Shown in pieces: positions 16,248-23,230 of a DNA stretch of 44,969 bases; position 1 is the first letter of the stretch, and each line of letters opens with the position of its first letter. The stretch spans positions 1-44,969 of the forward strand of contig CADBZO010000002.1 of assembly GCA_902799185.1 (NCBI GenBank). The letters run 5' to 3'. The stretch is from an uncultured Bacteroidales bacterium. GTDB taxonomy: Bacteria > Bacteroidota > Bacteroidia > Bacteroidales > Paludibacteraceae. Under the pieces are notes generated by a model. That model saw only the letters and a program-made list of their open reading frames with translations, was not told where the DNA came from and did no database searches. The translations under genes were made by a program, and so were the position numbers.

Positions 16248-18491
16248 ATGGATTTCTTGGATCAATTAAATAGTGTCCAGCGTGAGGCGGTGACGTGTAC
16301 GGAAGGTCCGTCGCTTATCGTAGCGGGTGCCGGTTCGGGCAAGACGCGGGTGTTGACCTACCGTATCGCCTATTTGTTGCAGCAGGGTGTTCCGGCGGGG
16401 AATATCCTGGCGCTGACGTTCACCAACAAAGCGGCGCGGGAGATGAAAGAGCGTATAGGGCGGCTGGTAGAGGCATCTGACGCACGCTATCTATGGATGG
16501 GTACGTTCCATAGTATCTGCGCGAAGTTGCTGAGGCGCGACGCGGACAAGTTAGGCTTCACCCGTGATTTCACCATCTACGACACGGCGGACAGCAAGTC
16601 GCTGCTCAAGGCTATCTGCAAGGAGCGCGGGCTGGACGAGAAGGTCTATAAACCCGCAGCGGTGCTGGGGCGTATATCCATGGCGAAGAACAACCTCATC
16701 TCCCCCATGCAGTACGGTCAGAACCGCGACCTGTTGCAAGCTGACCGCGAGGCGCGGATGTATGAGACAGCGGTGGTCTATGAACTCTATCAGGCACGGC
16801 TGAAAGCCGCCAACGCCATGGATTTTGACGACCTGCTGCTGAATATGTTAGTGCTGATAGACCAACATGCGGAGGTGCGGGAGCAGTTGCAACAGATGTT
16901 CCGGTACGTCCTCGTCGATGAGTATCAGGACACCAACTACGTCCAGTACTGTCTGGTGAGCCGTCTGGCGGAACCGCAACAGAATATATGCGTGGTGGGC
17001 GACGACGCCCAGTCCATCTATTCCTTCCGCGGAGCGGATATACGGAATATCCTCAATTTCCAGCGCCAGTACCCCGGCGCCCGGCTCTTCAAACTGGAGC
17101 GCAACTACCGCTCGACGCAGAATATCGTCAATGCCGCCAACTCGCTTATCCATAAAAACACCCATCAGATCGAGAAAACGGTCTATTCGGAGAAAGAGGC
17201 GGGCAAACCGCTCAGTCTGTACGCCTATATGGACGACCGTGCGGAAGCAAGCGGCGTAGCGGAGATGATTGCGCACGCCCATCGCACTGCGGGTTACGAC
17301 GACATCGCCGTGTTGTACCGCACCAACGCCCAGAGCCGCGCTTTCGAGGGAGAGTTGCGCAAACGCAATATTCCGTACCGTATCTATGGCGGCACCTCGT
17401 TCTACCAGCGCAAGGAGATCAAGGATACCCTGGGCTATTTCCGGCTGGCGGTGAACCCCCGCGATAACGAGGCGCTGCTGCGTATCGTCGGTTTTCCCGG
17501 ACGCGGCATAGGAGAGACGACCATGAAGAAAGTGGCGGCGAACGCCATAGAGAACCACCTGGCCTATCTCGAGGTCATGGCTTCGCCGGAAGCTACGGGG
17601 CTGGATGTCTCGGCGGTTACGGGTAAGAGACTGCGTGCTTTCGCCGACCTCATGGCGCAGTTGCATCAGTTGAGCGAGGAGACGGATGCTTACACTTTTG
17701 CCGACCAAACGCTTCGCGTGACAGGCGTGATGACGGCACTGGCGACAGACACTACCGCAGAGGGTATCGACCGCGCGCAGAATGTGCAGGAGTTGCTCAA
17801 TGCTATCCGGGAGTTTGTCGCCCAGCGGCAGGAGGAAGGCATAGATTTCACGCCCGTCACGGATTTCCTGAGTGAAGTCAGTCTGCAAACCGACCAGGAC
17901 GAAAACCTCGCGGACACCACGGAGCGCGTGACGCTCATGACGGTGCACGCCGCCAAGGGTCTGGAGTTTCCCGTGGTCTTCATCGCCGGTATGGAGGAGA
18001 ACCTCTTCCCTTCGCAGTTCTGCGTCAAGCCCGGCGAGATAGAGGAGGAGCGGCGGTTGCTGTATGTAGCCATCACCCGGGCCATGGAGCGGTGCGTGCT
18101 CAGTTATGCCCGCCAGCGCTTCCGTAACGGTCAGATGGCGTTCAACTCCCCCAGCCGTTTCCTCAACGACATAGACCGGCAGTTCATGGAGCTGGCTAAT
18201 CGGAGCACTCCGACTATTCAGAGTTCTCCGAGTATTCCGAGTATTCAAAGGTCTCCGATTACTCCGAGTACTCCGACTCTCACCAAGGTCATCCCCTCTG
18301 AGAGGGGGGCGGGGGGGGGGCCCTCCCCGTACTCTCCCGGCGACCGGGTCTCCCACCGCGTCTTCGGAGAAGGTACGGTGCAGCGTGTCTATCGCGACGA
18401 GGTGACGGAGAACGACAAGATAGAGATCCTCTTTGACAAGCAGGGCACGAAGACACTCCTGCTTACCCATGCCCGCCTGGACAGAATCTGA
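16248..18491 (+). CDS. UvrD/PcrA-type DNA helicase (3'-5', superfamily 1)
   Basis: ATP-dependent DNA helicase for nucleotide excision and mismatch repair and removal of blocked complexes; 747 residues. Motifs: Q-motif LNSVQREAV, Walker A AGAGSGKT (about 26-33), TFTNKAAREMKER, Walker B VDEYQDTN, GDDAQSIYSFRGAD, LERNYRST, and C-terminal VHAAKGLEFPVVF and LLYVAITRA. The core is joined to a C-terminal Tudor-like domain (DRVSHRVFGEGTVQRVY) by a roughly 45-residue Ser/Thr/Pro/Ile-rich linker that is repeat DNA: 9-bp units followed by a GC palindrome. The domains look intact. Confidence 0.95.
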   Translation: MDFLDQLNSVQREAVTCTEGPSLIVAGAGSGKTRVLTYRIAYLLQQGVPAGNILALTFTNKAAREMKERIGRLVEASDARYLWMGTFHSICAKLLRRDADKLGFTRDFTIYDTADSKSLLKAICKERGLDEKVYKPAAVLGRISMAKNNLISPMQYGQNRDLLQADREARMYETAVVYELYQARLKAANAMDFDDLLLNMLVLIDQHAEVREQLQQMFRYVLVDEYQDTNYVQYCLVSRLAEPQQNICVVGDDAQSIYSFRGADIRNILNFQRQYPGARLFKLERNYRSTQNIVNAANSLIHKNTHQIEKTVYSEKEAGKPLSLYAYMDDRAEASGVAEMIAHAHRTAGYDDIAVLYRTNAQSRAFEGELRKRNIPYRIYGGTSFYQRKEIKDTLGYFRLAVNPRDNEALLRIVGFPGRGIGETTMKKVAANAIENHLAYLEVMASPEATGLDVSAVTGKRLRAFADLMAQLHQLSEETDAYTFADQTLRVTGVMTALATDTTAEGIDRAQNVQELLNAIREFVAQRQEEGIDFTPVTDFLSEVSLQTDQDENLADTTERVTLMTVHAAKGLEFPVVFIAGMEENLFPSQFCVKPGEIEEERRLLYVAITRAMERCVLSYARQRFRNGQMAFNSPSRFLNDIDRQFMELANRSTPTIQSSPSIPSIQRSPITPSTPTLTKVIPSERGAGGGPSPYSPGDRVSHRVFGEGTVQRVYRDEVTENDKIEILFDKQGTKTLLLTHARLDRI
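18199..18325. repeat. 9-bp tandem repeats plus GC palindrome in the uvrD linker
   Basis: Imperfect 9-bp units (CGAGTATTC, CGATTACTC, CGAGTACTC) run from about 18205 to 18280 and are followed at 18292-18320 by an inverted copy of the GC-rich palindromic element. All are in frame and read as the interdomain linker (PSIPSIQRSPITPSTP, then IPSERGAGGGPSP). Confidence 0.8.
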
Positions 18492-18521
18492 CAAGCCGGG
18501 CCTCCGGCGGGTATGTCGGGG

Positions 18522-19085
18522 CTAACGGTAAATCAGAAACCCTGCCGCACCGGCAAGGACAATCAGCAGAATAGGGTGGCTGAGAAATTCGGTCACCTTG
18601 TTTTTATGAATCTGCGGCAGTACGGTGAAGAAACACACCGCACCGAAGATAACCCAACTGTAAGCGTCGATGAAGGTCTCGGGCTTCATGAGTAGTAATG
18701 CCGCCGACGCAATAAGACCCAGCACCGTGAAGCGCAGCATCCGGAGCGTCTCTTCAAAATACGGATTACCTCTGAACCGCTTGCCCAGCCAGAAATAGGC
18801 TTTACAGATACTCAACATGATCATCAGGCTCGGCAGGACGATGGCGAAGGTGGCGAGCAGACTTCCCCAGAAACCCCCTACCGTATAGCCGACGTATGTC
18901 GCGCAGTTGATGCCGATGGGACCCGGCGTGACCTGGCTCACCGCCACGATATCTACAAACTCCTGCCGGCTCATCCATCCGTGCTGCTCAACTTCCATCT
19001 GTATGAGCGACAAGATAGCCAAACCTCCGCCGAAGCCGAAAAGCCCTATTTTGAAGAATGATATAAAGAGAGATAGATAGAGCAT
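18522..19085 (-). CDS. chrA: Chromate transporter (CHR family), second half-size subunit
   Basis: Membrane protein of 187 residues with about six hydrophobic segments, a single CHR domain. Motifs: FFKIGLFGFGGGLAILSL, QHGWMSRQEFVDIVAVSQV and TPGPIGINCATYVGY. Half-size CHR proteins act as pairs, here with the gene just upstream. The start at 19085 (MLYLSLFISFF) is preferred to 19118 because it begins at the hydrophobic segment; it overlaps the upstream gene by 40 bases. Chromate export is the family's known role, but the natural substrate in an anaerobe may be another oxyanion. Confidence 0.9.
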   Translation of the reverse strand: MLYLSLFISFFKIGLFGFGGGLAILSLIQMEVEQHGWMSRQEFVDIVAVSQVTPGPIGINCATYVGYTVGGFWGSLLATFAIVLPSLMIMLSICKAYFWLGKRFRGNPYFEETLRMLRFTVLGLIASAALLLMKPETFIDAYSWVIFGAVCFFTVLPQIHKNKVTEFLSHPILLIVLAGAAGFLIYR

Positions 19086-19615
19086 AAGGTGATGACTATT
19101 GTTGCGAGAATGACCCACACGGGGTTAACTCCTCCGAGCCAGATGAGCAGCGCTGCGGCTAATGAGACCAGGAGCGGAAGATAATTTTGAATTTTTAATT
19201 TTGAATTTTTAATTTTAAGTGCGGATTTTGCCATCTTCACCAGCGGTGCGGCAATCAGCGCTACCACCGCCGGACGGATACCTTTGAAGGCGGCCTCTAC
19301 CGCCGGCAGTTCTTTCCATTCGCTGAAGACCATGGCGATAGCCAGAATGATGAGGAACGACGGCAGTACGGCTCCCAGCACCGCCCCGCATACGCCACGC
19401 CAACCGCCTATACGCCAGCCTATGAAGATAGCCGAGTTGACGGCGATGAGACCCGGTGCTGCCTGCGCCAGGGCGATCATGTTGAGAAACTCCTCCTCGT
19501 CAATCCACCCCCGCCGGTCTACCACCTCCCGCTGGATAAGCGGCAGCATGGCATAGCCTCCACCCAAGGTGAAGGTGCCGATCTTCAGATATGTCCAGAA
19601 AAGCTGAAAAAACAT
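19046..19615 (-). CDS. chrA: Chromate transporter (CHR family), first half-size subunit
   Basis: Membrane protein of 189 residues, one CHR domain with about six hydrophobic segments. Motifs: FWTYLKIGTFTLGGGYAMLP, RGWIDEEEFLNMIALAQAAP and GLIAVNSAIFIGWRIGG. A charged loop reading ALKIKNSKLKIQNYL, just before the last hydrophobic segments, is encoded by a 7-bp repeat array. It starts 17 bases after udk, and that spacer contains a small hairpin from another dispersed repeat. It should function with the overlapping downstream CHR protein. Confidence 0.9.
   Translation of the reverse strand: MFFQLFWTYLKIGTFTLGGGYAMLPLIQREVVDRRGWIDEEEFLNMIALAQAAPGLIAVNSAIFIGWRIGGWRGVCGAVLGAVLPSFLIILAIAMVFSEWKELPAVEAAFKGIRPAVVALIAAPLVKMAKSALKIKNSKLKIQNYLPLLVSLAAALLIWLGGVNPVWVILATIVITLCSIYLSLYHSSK
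19182..19217. repeat. Heptamer array TTGAATT/TTTAATT inside chrA
   Basis: Tandem 7-bp units alternating TTGAATT and TTTAATT on the plus strand; read in frame on the coding strand as LKIKNSKLKIQN in a loop between membrane segments. Confidence 0.85.
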
Positions 19616-19616
19616 A

Positions 19617-19636
19617 GACCGCTCCGGTCTTTCTAC
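19617..19636. repeat. Partial copy of the AGTAGAAAGACCG element
   Basis: On the minus strand AGTAGAAAGACCG is followed by GAGCGGTC, making a GACCG-GAG-CGGTC hairpin in the 17-base udk-chrA spacer. The udk stop TAG lies within it. Compare 234-271 and 23086-23123. Confidence 0.6.
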
Positions 19637-20247
19637 TTGTCATTGAGCTGCTGCTTCACGAACTTGGCCAGCATGTTGATAGCGGCGTTGTTATGTCCGC
19701 CCTGCGGCACAATGACATCCGCAAAGCGTTTGCAAGGCTCGATAAACTGCTCGTGCATCGGTTTGAGTACCCGCTGGTAACGCTCGATCACCGCTTCCGC
19801 CGTACGACCGCGCTCGATCACGTCGCGTTTCATCACGCGTATCAGACGGTCGTCCGCGTCTGCGTCCACAAAGATTTTCAGGTCCATCTGCTCGCGCATC
19901 TTGAACTCGCGCAACGCCATGATACCCTCCACTACGATCACCTCTCTCGGCTCGATATGGATTGTTTCCTCCTGACGCGTACACGTGATATACGAATAAA
20001 TAGGTTGCTCGATGGGCAGACCCTCCTTCAGCATCTTGATATGCTTCGCCAGAAGGGGCCAGTCGAACGCATCCGGGTGGTCAAAGTTGATGTTCTGACG
20101 CTCCTCAACAGGCACGTTGCTGCTGTCTTTGTAATACGAATCCTGGGGGATGACTACCACGGCGCCTTTCGGAAGACGCTCTATCAGTTTCTTGACTACC
20201 GTTGTTTTACCCGAGCCGGTACCGCCCGCTATGCCGATAATAAACAT
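19633..20247 (-). CDS. udk: Uridine kinase
   Basis: Phosphorylates uridine (and cytidine) to the monophosphate with ATP or GTP in pyrimidine salvage; cytosolic. It has 204 residues, normal length. Walker A is GGTGSGKT at residues 8-15. Other blocks are VVIPQDSYYKDSSNVPVEER, NFDHPDAFDWPLL and EVIVVEGIMAL, and the C-terminal VIVPQGGHNNAAINMLAKFV is typical. It has its own promoter and leads a run with the two chromate-transporter halves, a pairing with no obvious metabolic reason. Confidence 0.97.
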   Translation of the reverse strand: MFIIGIAGGTGSGKTTVVKKLIERLPKGAVVVIPQDSYYKDSSNVPVEERQNINFDHPDAFDWPLLAKHIKMLKEGLPIEQPIYSYITCTRQEETIHIEPREVIVVEGIMALREFKMREQMDLKIFVDADADDRLIRVMKRDVIERGRTAEAVIERYQRVLKPMHEQFIEPCKRFADVIVPQGGHNNAAINMLAKFVKQQLNDK

Positions 20248-20275
20248 GGAGAAGAATGTTTGTTAAATCGGGGTA

Positions 20276-20306
20276 CAAAGGTACAATATTTTTTTGATAT
20301 ATGCAA
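20276..20306 (-). promoter_or_regulatory. Promoter of udk-chrA-chrA
   Basis: Minus strand: TTG (20304-20306) extended as TTGCATATA, 20 bases, TACCTTTG (20276-20283), about 28 bases before the udk ATG. Confidence 0.85.
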
Positions 20307-20353
20307 ATAATCGGTATAAAATGTTATAAAATAAAAAATAATTGCAAAAAAAC

Positions 20354-20384
20354 TTGCGTATTCCAATAATTTGTAGTAATTTTG
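20354..20384 (+). promoter_or_regulatory. Promoter of tRNA-Ser
   Basis: TTG (20354-20356) extended as TTGCGTATT, 20 bases, TAATTTTG (20377-20384), 37 bases before the tRNA. Confidence 0.8.
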
Positions 20385-20398
20385 TAGCCGATTTTGAA

Positions 20399-20424
20399 AT
20401 TCCCCCTCATGGGGGAGCGAAGGA
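20399..20424. repeat. GC-rich palindromic element upstream of tRNA-Ser
   Basis: CCCCCTCATGGGGGAGCGAAGG. The core is CCCCC-TCAT-GGGGG. The flank GGGGAGCGAAGGA recurs in the radical SAM gene near 33455. Confidence 0.6.
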
Positions 20425-20509
20425 GAGATGCTCGAGTGGTTGAAGAGGCACGCCTGGAAAGCGTGTAAACTCCAAAAGGGTTTCCGGGGTTCGAATCCCC
20501 GTCTCTCCG
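20422..20509 (+). tRNA. tRNA-Ser (anticodon GGA)
   Basis: An 88-nt class II tRNA. The acceptor GGAGAGA pairs with TCTCTCC, the anticodon loop CTGGAAA gives GGA, there is a long variable arm, and the T-arm carries GGTTCGAATCC. Discriminator G at 20509; CCA is not encoded. Confidence 0.95.
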
Positions 20510-20516
20510 CAAGACG

Positions 20517-20566
20517 TTGACAAGGTTTGTTTGTGCAGGCTTGTTTGAGCAAGCAAACATGGTCAA
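20517..20566. other. Long imperfect hairpin directly after tRNA-Ser
   Basis: TTGACAAGGTTTG (20517-20529) pairs with CAAACATGGTCAA (20554-20566) at 11 of 13 positions, and an inner GCTTG-TTTGAG-CAAGC hairpin fills the loop. No T-run follows, so it is not a classical terminator. The rest of the gap to exbB (to 20662) shows no gene. Confidence 0.5.
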
Positions 20567-20662
20567 GGGAATGCACAGGATGCCTCCGGCGGACTGTGGA
20601 TTATCAGAGAATATAACGATGAAAACACAAACTCAAAATAACTCTAATTAATTTTTATTCTC

Positions 20663-21487
20663 ATGAAAAAAGTATTTGCAACCCTTACAGTGCTGGCTAT
20701 GCTGACGTTCGGTAGCGCAGCTGTTTTGGCACAAGAGGCAGCTGCTCCTGCTGAGGAAGCCGCTGTAGAAAACGTAGATGAAGTAGCAGCTCCTGCGGCT
20801 GTGGAAGAAGTAGCTGAGGCTCCCGCTGAGGAGGCCGGCGGTCTGGTAGCGCTTCACAAGACTCTCAAAACCAAGTTTATCGAAGGTGGTGCCGGCTTCA
20901 TGGCGCTGACCCTCGTGACCCTCGTTTTCGGTCTGGCTCTCTGCATCGAGCGTATCATCTATCTCTCGCTCAGCAAAACCAACACCAAAGCCCTGCTCGC
21001 TAACGTAGAGGCTGCTTTGAAAGAAGGTGGCATTGAGAAAGCACTGGAGGTTTGCCGCAATACACGTGGCCCGGTTGCCTCGATCTTCTATCAGGGTCTG
21101 AGCCGTTATGACGAGGGTATTGACGTAGTAGAGAAGACCGTTGCTTCCTATGGCGGCGTTCAACTCGGTCTCCTTGAGAAGAACCTCTCCTGGATCACCC
21201 TCTTCATCGCTATCGCTCCGTCTCTCGGATTCTTGGGTACCATCATCGGTATGATCGAGGCCTTCGATAAGATCCAGCAGGTAGGTGATATCTCCGCTAC
21301 CGTTGTTGCCGGTGGTATCAAGGTCGCTCTGTTGACTACCCTCCTCGGTTTGATTATTGCCGTTGTTCTTCAGTTGTTCTACAACTATATTCTCAGCCTC
21401 GTGGAGGGTCTGGTGAATGAAATGGAGGACAGCTCGATTAGCCTGCTCGATATCGTAGTAGAGTACGACGCTGCCCAGAAAAAATAA
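20663..21487 (+). CDS. exbB: MotA/TolQ/ExbB-type proton channel protein
   Basis: Inner-membrane proton channel that, with ExbD, energises TonB-dependent outer-membrane transport. 274 residues. A signal peptide (MKKVFATLTVLAMLTFGSAAVLAQ) is followed by a periplasmic Ala/Glu/Pro-rich segment at about 25-65, an arrangement common in this phylum. Three membrane segments follow, including WITLFIAIAPSLGFLGTIIGM and VALLTTLLGLIIAVVLQLFY, which carry the conserved Thr and Pro of the family. It heads a four-gene cluster ending in a terminator at 23128-23160. Confidence 0.93.
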   Translation: MKKVFATLTVLAMLTFGSAAVLAQEAAAPAEEAAVENVDEVAAPAAVEEVAEAPAEEAGGLVALHKTLKTKFIEGGAGFMALTLVTLVFGLALCIERIIYLSLSKTNTKALLANVEAALKEGGIEKALEVCRNTRGPVASIFYQGLSRYDEGIDVVEKTVASYGGVQLGLLEKNLSWITLFIAIAPSLGFLGTIIGMIEAFDKIQQVGDISATVVAGGIKVALLTTLLGLIIAVVLQLFYNYILSLVEGLVNEMEDSSISLLDIVVEYDAAQKK

Positions 21488-21537
21488 TAAGGTACGCGTA
21501 CGCACGTGAACCATTAATTTATAAATTCTGAGCAAAT

Positions 21538-22014
21538 ATGAAAGACTATAAATTATTACCGAAAATTACCCTTTGGAGCCTTCTGGCGCTGGGCATCGTG
21601 TTCATCGCGATGTTCTTCCTCGGCGGCTCGAACGGTAGTTTGGAGGTGGCCGGTGATTTCCTGGATATTCCTCGTTTCACCGATGCTTTCCTCGTATGGA
21701 ACTACATCCTGCTGGGGCTCGTAGTTCTGATCACGCTCTGCGTGGTTATCGTAGATTTCATCAATAACTGGAAATATAACCGCCGCAAAGCCTATATGAC
21801 GCTCGGTGTCGTATGCGGATTTGTTGTGCTTGCTTGCGCATGCTGGTTCCTCGGCAGCCCGGAGAAAATCAACATCATCGGCTATGAGGGTACCGATAAC
21901 GAAGGCTTCTGGGCTCAGATGTCCGACGCCGTTATCTACGCTTGCTACATCCTCGTCACCGCTACTATCGGTACGATGATCTGGGGTTATATCCACACTA
22001 AAAGACTGAAATAA
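21538..22014 (+). CDS. Four-helix membrane protein of the exb cluster
   Basis: 158 residues with four hydrophobic segments (about 12-30, 50-70, 85-105 and 132-150) and basic ends (MKDYKLLPK, HTKRLK). I cannot assign it to a named family. It lies between exbB and the exbD pair with short gaps (50 and 12 bases), so it is probably translated with them and may be an accessory subunit or assembly partner of the ExbB/ExbD motor. That is inferred from position only. Confidence 0.8.
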   Translation: MKDYKLLPKITLWSLLALGIVFIAMFFLGGSNGSLEVAGDFLDIPRFTDAFLVWNYILLGLVVLITLCVVIVDFINNWKYNRRKAYMTLGVVCGFVVLACACWFLGSPEKINIIGYEGTDNEGFWAQMSDAVIYACYILVTATIGTMIWGYIHTKRLK

Positions 22015-22026
22015 TTCACATTTATC

Positions 22027-22605
22027 ATGGCAAAGAAAGTCCCACAGATCAACGCCAGCTCCATGGCGGATATTTCGTTCCTGTTGCTGATTTTCTTCCT
22101 GGTGACCACCTCTATGGATGTAAACCAGGGACTGGCTCGCCGTCTGCCTGCTCCTATTCCTCCCGACCAGAAAGCGGAGGATAAGGATATCAACAAACGC
22201 AACCTCTTGGTAGTCAAGATTAACTCGGCTAACCAATTGATGGTACAAGGCCAGTTGATGGATGTGAAGCAACTCCGCGAAAAGGCCAAAGAGTTCATCA
22301 AGAACGAGAACGACAACGCTTTTCTGCCTAAACTCGTAGAGGAAGATTTCGGCGCTCCCTTCGGTGTCATCCGTTACACCAAGGACCACGTTATCTCCGT
22401 CCAAAACGATGTCGATACCCAGTATCAGGCGTATCTCGACGTTCAGAACGAACTCGTAGCCGCTTATAATGAATTGCGTGAAGAATGCGCGCAGAAGTAT
22501 TTCCACAAAGCTTACGCTGAACTTGATGAGGACCAGCAGAAACGGATCCAGAAGATCTATCCTCAGAAGATTTCGGAGGCTGAACCTAAAAATTACGGTA
22601 ACTGA
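22027..22605 (+). CDS. exbD: ExbD/TolR-type biopolymer transport protein, first copy
   Basis: 192 residues. A short basic cytosolic start (MAKKVPQINASSMADISFLL) leads into one membrane helix with the family's proton-carrying Asp in MADISF, then a periplasmic domain. The periplasmic part is long and has a charged stretch (KSVKVNF-like pairs are absent; instead EKAKEFIKNENDN) that differs from the second copy. Works with ExbB. Only 2 bases separate its stop from the next ATG. Confidence 0.92.
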   Translation: MAKKVPQINASSMADISFLLLIFFLVTTSMDVNQGLARRLPAPIPPDQKAEDKDINKRNLLVVKINSANQLMVQGQLMDVKQLREKAKEFIKNENDNAFLPKLVEEDFGAPFGVIRYTKDHVISVQNDVDTQYQAYLDVQNELVAAYNELREECAQKYFHKAYAELDEDQQKRIQKIYPQKISEAEPKNYGN

Positions 22606-22607
22606 TT

Positions 22608-23078
22608 ATGGCAAAGATACGTAGAAATGAGAAACGTGAGATGCCGGCGTTGAACACGTCGTCACTCCCTGATATCATCTTCATGCTGCTGTTCTTCTTC
22701 ATGTCCGTTACGTCCATGAAAGAGGTCAGCTACAAGGTGCAGTTCAAGAACCCGCAGGCAACGGAGCTCACCAAGCTGGAGAATAAATCCCTTGTGCGCT
22801 ATATCTACGTCGGTACCCCGACAGCAGAGTTCCGCAAGCAGTACGGTGCAGAGACACGTATCCAACTCAACGACCAGTTCGCGGAGGTGAAGGAGATAGG
22901 CGAGTATATCGTCAACGAGCGCTCCTCCATGAAAGAGTCCGACCAGGGTTTGATGACTGTCTCCATCAAGGCCGACAAGGAGACCAAGATGGGTGTTATT
23001 GCTGACATCAAACAGGAGCTCCGTCGCGCATATGCACTGAAGATCAGCTACGCTGCTACCCAGCGCACCAGCTACTAA
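22608..23078 (+). CDS. exbD: ExbD/TolR-type biopolymer transport protein, second copy
   Basis: 156 residues. The cytosolic start MAKIRRNEKREMPALNTSSL leads to a membrane helix with the conserved Asp in SLPDIIFMLLFFFMSVT, then a periplasmic domain ending in a conserved VIADIKQELRRA. It is a paralogue of the preceding gene but not close in sequence, so the two likely form a heteromeric ExbD pair. Last gene before the terminator. Confidence 0.92.
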   Translation: MAKIRRNEKREMPALNTSSLPDIIFMLLFFFMSVTSMKEVSYKVQFKNPQATELTKLENKSLVRYIYVGTPTAEFRKQYGAETRIQLNDQFAEVKEIGEYIVNERSSMKESDQGLMTVSIKADKETKMGVIADIKQELRRAYALKISYAATQRTSY

Positions 23079-23085
23079 GGAGCAG

Positions 23086-23123
23086 AAAGTCGAAAGACCG
23101 CTTTGCTCAAAGTAGAAAGCGAA
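23086..23123. repeat. AAAGTAGAAAGACCG element, second full copy
   Basis: 38 bases that match 234-271 with two differences. It lies between the exbD stop and its terminator. Confidence 0.75.
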
Positions 23124-23127
23124 TAAA

Positions 23128-23160
23128 TTAAAGCCACCTTTCCGGGTGGCTTTAATCGTT
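23128..23160 (+). terminator. Rho-independent terminator of the exb cluster
   Basis: A perfect 11-bp stem TTAAAGCCACC (23128-23138) with GGTGGCTTTAA (23145-23155), a 6-base loop and a T-rich tail. On the other strand it could also serve the convergent esterase gene. Confidence 0.9.
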
Positions 23161-23230
23161 TATTAGCGGGTATGTCAGTACTTGTTTGGCGGTCATTTAC
23201 GTTACCATGTCGTTACCGTTACGGACCGTC

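Noticed and set aside
16848-18494. A 548-codon open frame antisense to uvrD
   Set aside because: It mirrors the codon use of a well-supported helicase gene; no promoter or family features.
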